Made by a program: the position numbers and the translations under genes. Positions 33,653 through 42,966 of a DNA stretch of 64,000 bases are shown one piece after another; the stretch's first letter is position 1; every line of letters starts with the position of its first letter. The DNA is taken from assembly GCA_964507325.1 (NCBI GenBank), contig CAZDQL010000003.1, positions 62,001 to 126,000 on the forward strand, given 5' to 3'. The notes under the pieces are model-generated. The model was not told the origin of the DNA. It ran no database searches and saw nothing but the letters and a program-made list of their open reading frames with translations. This stretch comes from CAZDQL01 sp964507325. Its GTDB lineage: Bacteria; Planctomycetota; UBA1135; GCA-002686595.

Positions 33653-35857
33653 TCAGTCGACGCTCATCTGTCTCACGGAGGTGATCTCTCCGAACAACGC
33701 GGGGGCCTCGTCGACGAGAACCTCCACGGTCAGGACGCCCTGCTCGTCGACGTGGAGACGACGCAGGCGGTACTCGCCCCGCTCGTAGTCGAAGGAGAGA
33801 CCGTCGTCCTCGTAGAGATCGAACGAGCCCGCGGTCCTGCCGTAGTGACGGACCTCCAGGGGGTGGCCGCGAGCGCCGCGCGTGTTCTTCACCGCTCGGG
33901 TGAGAAGGGGAACGACCGCGCCCTCCCGCACGAACAGGGGCATGCGATCCCCGAGCGCTGCGGCCGTCACGGTGATCGTCTCATCGTTGCCGACCCGCTG
34001 GCCGGTGTAGAAGTCGTACCAGTTGCCAGCCGGCAGTCGCACGTACCGCTCGAGCGCCTGTGCTTCGTAGAAGGGCGCGACCATGATGGAGGGGCCGAAC
34101 ATGAACTGGTCGTTCCTCTCGATGAGCTGGGCCACGGCATAGGGATTCCGCTCGCCGTCGAGGACGCTCTCCGCGAGCCTCTCGCCGCCGGCCAGGGAGC
34201 CGTCCTCGAGGATCATGGCGCGCATCGCCGGGATCCCCTCGAAGTGATAGGCGGCGAAGGCCGAGTAGAGGTAGGGGGACAGCCGCATGCGCAGCTCGAT
34301 CACGTCGCGCACCGCATCCGTGACCTCCTCGAAGCTCCACGGCTTCATCCCCGAGGCCCAGCCGTTGACCTTCGCCATCGGGGAGAAGCACACCGTCTGG
34401 ATGCGGTTGAGCCATTCCCGTCCGCTCTTCGCGGAGCGCGCCTCGGGCGTCCAGAGCACCCCACACAGACTGGCGGTGGACAGGCCGGTGATGTACTCCG
34501 CGTGGCGGTAGGCGTCGGAGTAGAGCACGAAGGGATAGCCCGACGCCGCGCCGTTGCTGCCGCGGACCAGCCCGTAGGTGCGCACGTTGCGCTGCCGGAA
34601 CAGGTCCTGATAGAGCATGTTCTGCATGAGCAGGCCGTAGGCCTGGCGCATCGTCTCGCCGGAGACCCCGGAGGGGAACGTGGCGTGATCGGGCCACAGC
34701 CAGCAGTCGTAGCCGTCGACCTCGTCGATCTTGTAGCCGCTGACCCCGATGGCGATGTGATCCTCGGCGTGCTGCTGCGTCAGGAGCTGGCGCGCTTCCG
34801 GAAGCGTGTAGTCCGGGACGAGCCCGAGCCAGACCAGGTGGGATCCGGAGAGCGGGTACATCCTCTCGTAGAGACGGCTCTGCTTGGAGATGTACGGATT
34901 CTCCCAGAGGTTCAGGCGCAGGCCCCGGTCGAGCAGGTCCCGGGTGAAGGCCGCGGGATCGGGGAAGCGTTTCTTCTGCCACTCGAAGGTGCAGGGGTAG
35001 GACTTGGACTGCCAGCCCGGTTCCAGCCCGATCACCTCCAGGGGGAAGCCCCGCTCTTCGAACTGCTCGATCTCCGCCAGCGTCTGCTCGGCATCGAAGT
35101 GGGCGTGCACCCGGTGCCAGAAGCCCAGCCCCCAGAGCGGCGGGAGCGCTCCGCCGCCGCAGTACAGGTTGTAGCGTTGCACGACCTCGAGCATGGAGCG
35201 GCCGCCGAAGACCACCAGCTCGAGTCCCTCGCCGTTGATCTGCGCCTCCACCGCGTTGCTGCGCGGCACGGCCTGCCAGCGCCCCGGTTGCTGGTCCCGT
35301 TCGTCCGGGGGAGGATTGCGATCCACCTCCGGAGGATTGTCCGGGGAGTCCTTGCGGTTTCCGAGCTGGTTGTAGGCCTTCAGGAAGCGGGCGGTGTCGA
35401 AGAAGACCCCGTAGCCCTTGCTGGAGACGTAGAAGGGAACCGGGGCATGGGAGCGGCCTCCGCCCGTTCCCCAGTGGTCCACGTTGAGGAGCATCACCGT
35501 GCGCGACTTCTTCGCGCCGTCGAGCTGCAGCCCGAACCCGTACAGGCTCTCGTCCGGAGCGCAGGGCACGCGCACGACGAGCTTGTGGTCCGGGGTGACC
35601 AGATACCGGATCGCACCCTCCTCGAAGGGGAACGCGACCGCCGGCAGCGCTTCGATGGCCTCCACCTTCGGCGGCGCCGCCGCCAGATCGGTGTAGCGCA
35701 GCACCGCGTCCGTGTTCCCCAGCCGGGCTCTCCAGATGCCGGCGGCGGGCCGATCCCAGTCCGTCACCGTCTGCATGCCCTCCTGTCCCGACGCTCTCGC
35801 GCCCAGCACTGCGGACAGGACCAGCGCCAGGGCCAGGCTCGTGCACGACTGCTTCAT
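33653..35857 (-). CDS. Exported GH31 alpha-glycosidase
   Basis: A 734-residue protein with a signal peptide (MKQSCTSLALALVLSAVLGARA). The N-terminal beta-sandwich (to about 215) is followed by the GH31 barrel: LPPLWGLGFWHRVHAHF, LEVIGLEPGWQSK, the putative nucleophile Asp378 in GYKIDEVDGYD, and SGYPFVLYSDAYRHAEYITG in the acid/base region. The C-terminal beta domains include VAPFYEAQALERYVRLPAGNWYDFY and DGLSFDYERGEYRLRRL. The family includes alpha-glucosidases, alpha-xylosidases and sulfoquinovosidases; the specificity is not clear, although the 'GLEPGWQ' substitution for the usual WxDxxW suggests a less typical member. It likely follows the 254-residue gene 14 bp upstream in one transcript. 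Confidence 0.9.
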   Translation of the reverse strand: MKQSCTSLALALVLSAVLGARASGQEGMQTVTDWDRPAAGIWRARLGNTDAVLRYTDLAAAPPKVEAIEALPAVAFPFEEGAIRYLVTPDHKLVVRVPCAPDESLYGFGLQLDGAKKSRTVMLLNVDHWGTGGGRSHAPVPFYVSSKGYGVFFDTARFLKAYNQLGNRKDSPDNPPEVDRNPPPDERDQQPGRWQAVPRSNAVEAQINGEGLELVVFGGRSMLEVVQRYNLYCGGGALPPLWGLGFWHRVHAHFDAEQTLAEIEQFEERGFPLEVIGLEPGWQSKSYPCTFEWQKKRFPDPAAFTRDLLDRGLRLNLWENPYISKQSRLYERMYPLSGSHLVWLGLVPDYTLPEARQLLTQQHAEDHIAIGVSGYKIDEVDGYDCWLWPDHATFPSGVSGETMRQAYGLLMQNMLYQDLFRQRNVRTYGLVRGSNGAASGYPFVLYSDAYRHAEYITGLSTASLCGVLWTPEARSAKSGREWLNRIQTVCFSPMAKVNGWASGMKPWSFEEVTDAVRDVIELRMRLSPYLYSAFAAYHFEGIPAMRAMILEDGSLAGGERLAESVLDGERNPYAVAQLIERNDQFMFGPSIMVAPFYEAQALERYVRLPAGNWYDFYTGQRVGNDETITVTAAALGDRMPLFVREGAVVPLLTRAVKNTRGARGHPLEVRHYGRTAGSFDLYEDDGLSFDYERGEYRLRRLHVDEQGVLTVEVLVDEAPALFGEITSVRQMSVD

Positions 35858-35871
35858 GAGGATTCCTAGCT

Positions 35872-36636
35872 TCAGTACCGGATCATCGGTACCGCGGTGA
35901 AGATCTTCCGCGACAGGACGTCGCTCTCGCGCTCGATGGCGAAGGACGCCTTGTCGACCCGGTAGTGGTTCGAGATGAGGTCGGTCTTCTGGTGCATCCA
36001 GCCGTACACGGTGTGGCAGCGCACGACCCAGGCCTCGTCCTCGTCGATGATCGACGGGGGCTGCAGGGAGGGGCCGTGCTGCTCGAGCGCCTCGCTATTG
36101 ACTACATACTGGTTGTGGCGGCCCTTGCGGTGGCTTCCATACTCAAGGATGTCCGCGCTGGATTCGACCACGTGGTGGCTGTTGTTTCCCCTCCGGCCCA
36201 GGCACTCGACGAAGAGCTCCGCGAGTGGGCGCGCCTTCCCCTCTGAGAGCGGACGCCCCTCCCGCTGAAAGGCGAGCGAGAGGTTTCCCGGCCGCCGATT
36301 GAGGTACCGGTAGGTGCCGTCGTCCAGGGCGGCGCAGTAGCCGAAGCTCCCGCCCGAAGGCAGCATTTGGCCTTCGAGGTGATGGCCCCGGACGTTGACG
36401 AAGAAGATGCGCTGGCGCTCGAAGAACCCACCGTCGTCGAAGGGAGTCACGCGCAGGACGTCCAGATCCGCGGCGGAGGGGCGCAGCAGCCAGCGCTTGA
36501 GCCACATGCCGATCGGATTGGGTATGCGCTGCATGGTCCCCTGCGGGAGACCGGCCCGCCACGAGTTACCGGCGAGGAACTCGACCAGGGAGGGGGGGAC
36601 GCGCTCGGCGTCGATGTCGGCGATGGGGGAAGGCAT
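35872..36636 (-). CDS. Conserved-looking protein of unknown function
   Basis: A 254-residue protein without signal peptide or membrane helix. It contains RIPNPIGMWLKRWLLRP, FFERQRIFFVNVRGHHLEGQ, DDGTYRYLNRRPGNLSLAF and RRGNNSHHVVESSADILEYG, with several His residues (GHHLEG, SHHVVE) that could bind metal, but I do not recognise the family. It lies 14 bp upstream of the exported GH31 gene on the same strand and probably belongs to its operon. Length, ATG start and lack of shadow-type composition support a real gene. Confidence 0.6.
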   Translation of the reverse strand: MPSPIADIDAERVPPSLVEFLAGNSWRAGLPQGTMQRIPNPIGMWLKRWLLRPSAADLDVLRVTPFDDGGFFERQRIFFVNVRGHHLEGQMLPSGGSFGYCAALDDGTYRYLNRRPGNLSLAFQREGRPLSEGKARPLAELFVECLGRRGNNSHHVVESSADILEYGSHRKGRHNQYVVNSEALEQHGPSLQPPSIIDEDEAWVVRCHTVYGWMHQKTDLISNHYRVDKASFAIERESDVLSRKIFTAVPMIRY

Positions 36637-36660
36637 GGAGGAGCGGAGAGGATACCCGCT

Positions 36661-36903
36661 CTAGGGCTCGTTCCCCGGACGGTGGCCCTGGGGGACGTAG
36701 AGAGGAAGCTCCGCTGGAGCGGAGACCGACTGGAGCCGGGCGAACCGGAGCAGCCCGTCCTCGAGAGGCACCTTGGGGGATTGCGTGCCGATCAGGGGCT
36801 TGACGTACTCGACGAACGTGAGCTCGCCGTGCCGCTCGAGAGTTCCGAGGTGTTGATGCTGCACCTGCGCTGAGCTCCTTGCGCAGCGGCCGAATCCCCC
36901 CAT
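36661..36903 (-). CDS. Possible small or remnant ORF
   Basis: An 80-residue frame between the BNR protein and the 254-residue gene. The C-terminal half (FVEYVKPLIGTQSPK, LEDGLLRFARLQSVSAPAE) looks protein-like, while the first 20 residues look like translated non-coding DNA, so it could start at a GTG near 36867 or be the tail of a lost gene. It may be the upstream partner of the 35872-36636 gene. No family recognised. Confidence 0.25.
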   Translation of the reverse strand: MGGFGRCARSSAQVQHQHLGTLERHGELTFVEYVKPLIGTQSPKVPLEDGLLRFARLQSVSAPAELPLYVPQGHRPGNEP

Positions 36904-36966
36904 GCCATGCCGGCCCGGGCAGGAACAAGGCCGCCACGGGCGAGGTCTCGACGCGCGTCGTCACAG

Positions 36967-39255
36967 CTACCGCTTTGGACCCTTCGGAATCGGAGGCAGG
37001 TCGATGCTCCAGATGCCGCGACCGTAGGTGCACGCCACGAGCTTTCGCGCGCGGCGGTGAACCTCGAGGTCGTAGACGACGACGTTCGGGAAGTCCCGTC
37101 CCAACGGCGTCCAGTGCGCGCCCCCGTTATCACTGAACCACACGCCCGTGTCGCTGCCCACGAACCAGTGATTCGTTGCCGCGGGATCGACCGCAATGGT
37201 GTTGGCGGGATCGGGCGGGAAGTCGCCGCTCACGTCCTGCCAGCTCGCGCCGAAGTCGGTGGTGCGCGCCACGTGCGCGATTCCTCCGTAGCCCGCGAAG
37301 GTGACGTAGGCCGTGCCCGGCTGCTTCGGATCGGCGAGGATCATCGTCTCGTTGCCGACCACGAAGCCGTAGTCGGCGGCGAAGGTCCAAATGGTCCCGC
37401 CATCGGTGGTATAGCGTACGGGGGGGTACGTCGTGGTGACTCCATCCACCGTCCAGACGACGTCGCCGTTCGCGGGGCTGATCGAGATCCAGGTCGGCGA
37501 GTGCAGGGCGACCTTCACCCACAGGTCCTGCCCATTGGTCGTCCGGAACACGCCGTCGTAGGTCGCCGTGTAGAGGCGCCCGATGCGGCTGGGATCGAGG
37601 GCGAGCGGAGCGAAGGGGATCGAATTGCCGGTGAGCCCGTTCGTGGTGACGTCCCAGCTCTGCCCGCGATCCGTGCTGCGCACGTGGCCTCCGAACTGGT
37701 ACTCGGAGTAGATCGTATTCGGAGCGAGCGGCTCGACGATCACCGCGAACCCGTCCGCCATGAGCGTCGACGGAAACCACGGCGCGCCGGGCGTCTCGAC
37801 CCAGGGGAGGCCGTTGTCCTGGCTCCCCGCCATGACGAAGACAGGATCGTTCGGATCGAGGCCGACGTCGTAGAACTGTGTGGTCACGAGGCCGTCGTTG
37901 CGCGGGCTCCACGTCTCCCCGTCGTCCGTCGAGCGCCAGATTCCGCCGTCACAGCCGACCCACAGGTTGTCGGTCGATCCGGGCTCCCAGGCGATGGCGT
38001 GGTGGTCGAGGTGGACCGAGTCCCCGTCCCCGAGCGGATTCCCGCCGCCGGTCTCCGCGAAGCTGAGACCGCCGTCGGAGGAGTCATAGATCTTGATGCC
38101 GCCGGCGATCACCCGTTCCGGATCGTCCGGGTCCACGGCGATCGTGACGGAATAGGAGCCCTGCCCTCCCGAGATGTTCAGCGACGTGTTGCGCGCCGTC
38201 CACAGGGCGCCGTTGTCGGTGCTGCGGTAGATGCCGAGCGTGCCATAGGTCTGCCGATTGCCGATGTGCGCGTAGACCACGTTCGGGTCCGCCGGCGTGA
38301 CGGCCAGCCTCACCTTGCTGATCTGCGTGCTCGGGGGCTGACCGAGGCCTGCCTTGGACCAGGTGAGGCCGTCGTCGTTCGAGACGTAGATGCCGTTACC
38401 GCTGGAGGCGCTCCCCTTCGTCGTGTACACGCGCGTGGCGCTGCCGGGCTTCCACGCTACGTCGTAGTAGTCTCCCCCCACGCGTACCTGGTTCCACGTG
38501 TCGCCCTGGTCGGTCGAGCGCCAGAGCCCGTCGTTGGCACCCGCGAGGATGGTCCCGGTGAGCGGATTGGCCTTCATCACGTGGAAGCCGTGATTGTCCG
38601 TCACCGAGTGGGTCAGGCTCGTCGGGCTCCAGGTCTCTCCTGCATCGGTGGACTTCCAGATGCCGACCCCCCAGACCACGTACATCCAGTTGAGCCCCTC
38701 CCCCGTCGCGATCAGCACGACGTCGGGATCGTCGGGCAGGACGCACACCGCTCCGATGGCGAGCGAGGGCAGTTCATCGGTGCTCGTCCGCCAGGTATGC
38801 CCCCCGTCGTCGGAGATCCACAGCCCTCCGCTCGCGGAGGCGGCGTACACGCGCTGGGGATTCGTTGGATGGAACTTCAAGTCGACGATGCGGCCCGCCA
38901 CGTTCGGCGGTCCGAGCGAAGTCCAGTTGGCGCCTTTGCTCGCGGCCATTGAGCGTCGCGTACGCGCGACGCCCCACGCTCGCATTTGATCGGCGGCGGT
39001 CGGGAGCACCCCCCGAATCGTGCGCGCATCCAGGAACCAGCGCGTGCGGGAATACTGTTGCCAGCCCCAGTCGGCGGCCGTTCGTTCGGCGGAGCGGGCG
39101 TCGTAGTGGGCCGCGGTGCGCTCGAGCCAGCCCCGCAGGAGCCGCGATTCGTCGCGTGCCGAAGCCTGGGCCGATGAGAGGGCCGTCGTTGACCAAAGCG
39201 CGAGCATTCCGAGGACGGCGGGGACGAGGGGGCGGAGGCGATCGATGGTCGTCAT
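36967..39255 (-). CDS. Exported VPS10/BNR-type beta-propeller protein
   Basis: A 762-residue protein from ATG 39255, giving a signal peptide (RLRPLVPAVLGMLALWSTTALSSA). After a helical segment (residues about 30-110) there are many repeats with Asp-box signatures: ISDDGGHTWRTS, STDAGETWSP, STDQGDTWNQV, SNDDGLTWSKA, STDNGALWTAR, STDDGETWSPR, STDRGQSWDVT, DFGASWQDVSG and SDNGGAHWTPL. This matches the sortilin/VPS10-like 'ten-bladed' propellers and xyloglucanase-type (GH74) folds; catalytic Asp pairs of GH74 were not assigned. The C-terminus (VHRRARKLVACTYGRGIWSID) is the usual ending for such bacterial proteins. Function unknown; it may bind or cleave extracellular glycans. Confidence 0.8.
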   Translation of the reverse strand: MTTIDRLRPLVPAVLGMLALWSTTALSSAQASARDESRLLRGWLERTAAHYDARSAERTAADWGWQQYSRTRWFLDARTIRGVLPTAADQMRAWGVARTRRSMAASKGANWTSLGPPNVAGRIVDLKFHPTNPQRVYAASASGGLWISDDGGHTWRTSTDELPSLAIGAVCVLPDDPDVVLIATGEGLNWMYVVWGVGIWKSTDAGETWSPTSLTHSVTDNHGFHVMKANPLTGTILAGANDGLWRSTDQGDTWNQVRVGGDYYDVAWKPGSATRVYTTKGSASSGNGIYVSNDDGLTWSKAGLGQPPSTQISKVRLAVTPADPNVVYAHIGNRQTYGTLGIYRSTDNGALWTARNTSLNISGGQGSYSVTIAVDPDDPERVIAGGIKIYDSSDGGLSFAETGGGNPLGDGDSVHLDHHAIAWEPGSTDNLWVGCDGGIWRSTDDGETWSPRNDGLVTTQFYDVGLDPNDPVFVMAGSQDNGLPWVETPGAPWFPSTLMADGFAVIVEPLAPNTIYSEYQFGGHVRSTDRGQSWDVTTNGLTGNSIPFAPLALDPSRIGRLYTATYDGVFRTTNGQDLWVKVALHSPTWISISPANGDVVWTVDGVTTTYPPVRYTTDGGTIWTFAADYGFVVGNETMILADPKQPGTAYVTFAGYGGIAHVARTTDFGASWQDVSGDFPPDPANTIAVDPAATNHWFVGSDTGVWFSDNGGAHWTPLGRDFPNVVVYDLEVHRRARKLVACTYGRGIWSIDLPPIPKGPKR

Positions 39256-39292
39256 GGCACCGATCGACTCTAGCAGCGTCGGTGCAGGCCGC

Positions 39293-39365
39293 AACGTCAG
39301 GCAGCGGCTCACGGCGCGAGCCGGCGTGCCGGGGTCAGACCGCACTCCAATGGCCGGGACTCGGA
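39293..39365. repeat. Copy 1 of a 73-bp dispersed intergenic repeat
   Basis: This block, between two minus-strand genes, aligns without gaps to 48505-48577; I count 57 of 73 identical bases. The best conserved parts are CGCGAGCCGGCG, TCAGACCGCAC and GGCCGGGA. It is in the same orientation as copy 2 and also lies in a gap downstream of a minus-strand stop. It may be a REP-like or MITE-like remnant. Confidence 0.6.
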
Positions 39366-39390
39366 CCCTAGCCCTCCGCGCGGCCGCCGA

Positions 39391-41280
39391 TCACCTGCGC
39401 TTGGGGACGATCGGCTCGAGCGGGCCCAAGAGCGGCCTGAGATCGACCTCCAGCTCGAGCCAGTGGATCGACTCGTGTCCGTTGGTTTCGGTGGCGATCG
39501 AGGCCGAGCCGATGCAGGCCGGATTGTCGCTCCACCAGGCATGCTCCCCGAGATCGGTCACCACGTCGCTGGACATCGCGCAGGGGAAGCGAGCGGTCAT
39601 GTCCCGCTGGCGGCGGATGTTGCGAAGGTCGATGGTGACGTCCGAGTAGGCGATCACGTACGCGGGCCCGGGGGGCAGGTGATGGCCGGGGGGAGCCTCT
39701 CCCGTCACGGAGAAGGTCGCCAGGTCGGCCAGCGCTTCGGCGTAGCCAGCCGGCGTGTCGGGGTAGGAGGCGCTGAAGGGGTGCACCTCCCGCCACAGGC
39801 CGGGGCAATCGGTGAACCAGTCGGAGTGGATGACCGGCCCGGAATCGAGGGCCGCGAGGAAGAGGGTGTTGGGGCGCAGGATCCCGTATCCCGCCCACTC
39901 GTCCCCTCGGTCGCGATAGGCGGCACGACCGCCGCTGGTCGACATGCCGGTCCAGTACCCCTCGCCGGCAGGCGGCTGCACCCAGAACATCGTGCTGTGG
40001 CCGATCTTCGGGCGCGCGGGGATGTCGAGCGCTCGCAGGATCGCCGCCCCCAAACGCCCGTGCTCGATGCAGATGCCGCGCTTCTCCTGGAGCGCCTCCG
40101 AGGGCTTGTAGAGCCAGTCGGTGAAGTTGTGCCCCCAGCACCATCCCTCGCCGCTGATCGTCTGCCATGCCCCTGAGGTCGGATCGGTGTAGTTGTCCGT
40201 GGCGTAGACGACGTCGTACTCGATGTTGCGGATGATCCAGACGTAGGCGGCGTGGGAGACTGCGAGCAGATTCGTTCGCAGCTCGGGATCGACGCTGCGC
40301 AGGATCTCCTGGGCGACGGCCTGCACCCCAGTCGCATCGGAGTCGATGAACTCGCTGCTCTCGAGGAAGGGGAGGACTTGGTCCGGGTAGAGGTCCCGGT
40401 CGATGAGCGCCTCGGGATCGACGACCTGCACGGAGGAGTCCGTCTTGTGGTACAGCCGACCGGCCTTGATGCGCAGATCGGTGTCCTGCGGATTGGAGCC
40501 GGGACGCATGACGATCGAGACCTCACTCAGCTCTCCCTCGCGCACGTCGATGCCGCCGAGGGTGGTGTCCCGATACCCATCCTTGCGGGTGATGAGCGCC
40601 CAACGCGGCGCTGCGTCGGGGACGTCGGGGATCGTGAAGTGGCCGTCATGATCGGAGAAGACCGTCAGATCGGCGCCCCAGAGCTCGATCTCCACCCCTG
40701 CGAGCGGACCGATGTTGTCGCAGACGCTGCCACCGATCGTGCCGCTCTCGCAGGGACCGAAGTGGATGTCGTCGAAGCGTGCGCTGCCCGGGCCGGAGAG
40801 GTAGAGGTTCACCTCGACCAGGACAGCGGTCTGCGGCGCTCGTACGCGCACGAGGTGCGGGAAGTCGAACATCCAAGGCGTGATCGTCCCGGCATGGCCG
40901 CTCAGGTCCACGAACTCCAAGATCGATCCGGCGGCATCCCGGAACACGGCCTGGAGCATGCTCTCGCCACCTATGGCGATCGCGTCCGTCTCGATCCAGC
41001 CGGAGAGGGTGTAGAGCTCGCCGCCTGTCACGCCGACCACCTGTCGCCACATGGCGGGCTGAGGGCTCGTCGTGGTGATCTCGACGCAGCGACTTCCGTC
41101 GTGAGGGTCCACGTCCGACCAGATGAAGAGCCCGCTGCCGGAGGGCGACCAGGTCGTCCATGCGTCGGGGCTCTGGCTGCCCGCTTCGAAGCCCGGATTC
41201 TGCAGGAGGTTCTGACCGCAGAGGGGCGCGGCGAGGAGGGTCGCAAAGCAGACCGATGCGGAGAGAGGGAGCGCTTGCAT
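39391..41280 (-). CDS. Exported transglutaminase-like protein with carbohydrate-binding and regulatory beta domains
   Basis: A 629-residue protein from ATG 41280 with a signal peptide (ALPLSASVCFATLLAAPLCG). Residues about 24-170 form a CBM-like sandwich (LLQNPGFEAGSQSP ... SARFDDIHFGPC). About 175-260 is a carboxypeptidase-regulatory-like domain (GGSVCDNIGPLAGVEIELWG ... HDGHFTIPDVP). A transglutaminase-like cysteine-protease core follows: AYVWIIRNIEYD, WCWGHNFTDWLYKPSEALQEKR and the nucleophile Cys in KRGICIEHGRLGAAILRALD, with candidate His in GHSTMFWVQ. Such proteins may crosslink or cleave peptides or glycopeptides outside the cell. Monocistronic. Confidence 0.75.
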   Translation of the reverse strand: MQALPLSASVCFATLLAAPLCGQNLLQNPGFEAGSQSPDAWTTWSPSGSGLFIWSDVDPHDGSRCVEITTTSPQPAMWRQVVGVTGGELYTLSGWIETDAIAIGGESMLQAVFRDAAGSILEFVDLSGHAGTITPWMFDFPHLVRVRAPQTAVLVEVNLYLSGPGSARFDDIHFGPCESGTIGGSVCDNIGPLAGVEIELWGADLTVFSDHDGHFTIPDVPDAAPRWALITRKDGYRDTTLGGIDVREGELSEVSIVMRPGSNPQDTDLRIKAGRLYHKTDSSVQVVDPEALIDRDLYPDQVLPFLESSEFIDSDATGVQAVAQEILRSVDPELRTNLLAVSHAAYVWIIRNIEYDVVYATDNYTDPTSGAWQTISGEGWCWGHNFTDWLYKPSEALQEKRGICIEHGRLGAAILRALDIPARPKIGHSTMFWVQPPAGEGYWTGMSTSGGRAAYRDRGDEWAGYGILRPNTLFLAALDSGPVIHSDWFTDCPGLWREVHPFSASYPDTPAGYAEALADLATFSVTGEAPPGHHLPPGPAYVIAYSDVTIDLRNIRRQRDMTARFPCAMSSDVVTDLGEHAWWSDNPACIGSASIATETNGHESIHWLELEVDLRPLLGPLEPIVPKRR

Positions 41281-41430
41281 GGAGAGGAGCTTGCTGTTCT
41301 GAACGAGGTGTGGGAAGGGTAGCTCTGCGAAGGAAGAGCAGACCTCCCATGGAACCGCCAGCATCCAAACCGGTTCTGAGGGACTCCCCGGGTTTCGCGA
41401 CGGCCAGCTCGGGCGCCGACCGCCAGTCAG

Positions 41431-42507
41431 CTAGAAGCTCGCGTTCAATCCGAGCCGCACATAGAGAGGCGAGTCCGTCTCCTCCTCGCCGAGATGGCCA
41501 CCCACGCCGTCGAAGAAGACCACCTCGCGCCAGAGCAGGGTCCCCACTTCGAGCTCCAGCTCGATCCCGGCAGAGGCCTTCCGGCTCACGTATCCCCCGA
41601 CCCGGATCGCCTCGTCGCGGAAGGCGCCGCCGTGCAGCGGCCCATCCTCGTTCAGCCGGTATTGCCGGAAGGTGTAGGCGGACATCGCCCCCAGCGACCA
41701 TCGATCACCGAGGTCGTAGTCGACGTGGATCTCGGCCGCTTCGGTGAGGATGCGCAGGGAATCGGTGACCTGCCAGTCGAAGCCGACGTAGGGCAGGATT
41801 CAGGGTGAATCCTCGAAACGGGACACGCCCGCCAATCCCGCCAGCAGGGCGAACTGCGGCGCCGCCTGGTAGCGCAGCGCCAGGGCTCCCCCGACCCAGG
41901 TGGCGTCGGAGAGCTTCGCCCGGTCCTCGCCGGCGAGTCCGATCTGCGCGCCGCCGTACCATTCGACCTTCTCGCTGCGGCGGACCAGGAAGCGCCCGGA
42001 GAGGCTCGTCTCGTAGACGTCGTTGAAGGGATCCGCGGAGTCCGGGACCAGCGACAGGCCACCACTGAAGTCGTAGAAGGAGGCCTCGCTGTCGATCCCG
42101 ATGGCGTAGCTGGTTCCGTCGGGTCGGTGGCGCCCGATCGAGGCCTTCCAGCCCCCGCGCTGCGTCGTCAGCTGCCCCTCTCCTCCGTCGAAGTCCGCCG
42201 CGCCCACGGAGAGGGCGAAGAAATCGACGTCGACGAAGTCGATCGGCCCGGAGGAGGCCTCAGCGGGCGGCTCCTCGGAAGTCGGCTGCCGCTGCAGGGG
42301 CGGGGGGCCGATGAAGTCGAGATCGACGGCCGCAGGCCGCGCCCCGGAGTCGGCGGACCGCCCGACGGCCGGAACGGCGCTCGACTCCCAGGAGCGAGCG
42401 ACGGGAGGCAGGGGGCGAATCGTGGCCTGGGCGGACCCGACCTCGGATAGGGCGAGCGGAAGCAGGGCGAGCAGGCAGGAGCCCACGAGGCGGTCTTGGC
42501 GGAGCAT
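41431..42507 (-). pseudogene. Outer-membrane beta-barrel gene interrupted by an in-frame TGA
   Basis: Read from ATG 42507, residues 1-235 carry a signal peptide (RLVGSCLLALLPLALSEVGSA), a Pro-rich linker and beta-strand pairs of an outer-membrane protein (FVDVDFFALSVGAADF, WYGGAQIGLAGEDR). The frame stops at TGA 41802-41800, right after SRFEDSP. The same frame continues without shift for another 122 residues (ILPYVGFDWQVTD ... YVSRKASAGIELELEVG ... SPLYVRLGLNASF), ending with a typical outer-membrane C-terminal strand (aromatic last residue). A single TGG-to-TGA change (Trp) is the simplest explanation. Domain resembles the DUF6268-like planctomycete outer-membrane proteins. Either a recent pseudogene, a base-calling/assembly error or recoding. 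Confidence 0.7.
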
Positions 42508-42966
42508 GACGAGCGCGGATCGGTGCGGCGGCGGTGAGGAGGCCGCCGGTTCGCCCGCGTCGCGGCTACCGGGCCGGTCTCCAACCAAACCTATCCCTGA
42601 CTCGAGGCTGGGGTCGGGGATCGCCCGTGTTTCACACCGGCCCGGGCTCGCGAGTCGCTCGACCTCCCCTAGAACGCTTTTCCCTACCCTCCCAGGGGCC
42701 CGGCAGTGGCCAGTCCGGCCTGCCACCACTCCTGTACCACGGTCGCGGAATGGAGCACCTTCACCGTCGAGTCAAGGCCCCATCCCTCTGCGAGGACGCG
42801 CTGGACGATGAGGATGCGGGTGTGGGGTGTGACCTGGGCGTTGGGAGGGAGTCTTACTGTGCTCTTCCCCGGGGCGGGGGGTGATCGGTGTTATCCCATG
42901 CTCCCGAAAGAGACCTTCGCCTGTTTACAACGTCCCCAGACAGGACAGCTAGCGAGGAGCGTAGCG
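42508..42966. other. 459-bp divergent gap with no supportable gene
   Basis: The gap lies between the interrupted outer-membrane gene and the M14 peptidase. A small bulged hairpin is visible at 42702-42724 (GGCA/GGCC arms pairing with GGCC/TGCC). Open frames here have no coding character. Promoters for both sides are expected, none confidently assigned. Confidence 0.45.

Noticed and set aside
36661..36903. Resemblance of VKPLIGT to the GH92 N-terminal motif
   Set aside because: Only a few residues agree and the following sequence does not match GH92; not used for naming.
42534..42884. 116-codon plus-strand frame in the 459-bp gap
   Set aside because: Arg/Gly/Pro-rich composition, no ribosome-binding site and overlaps the expected promoter area.
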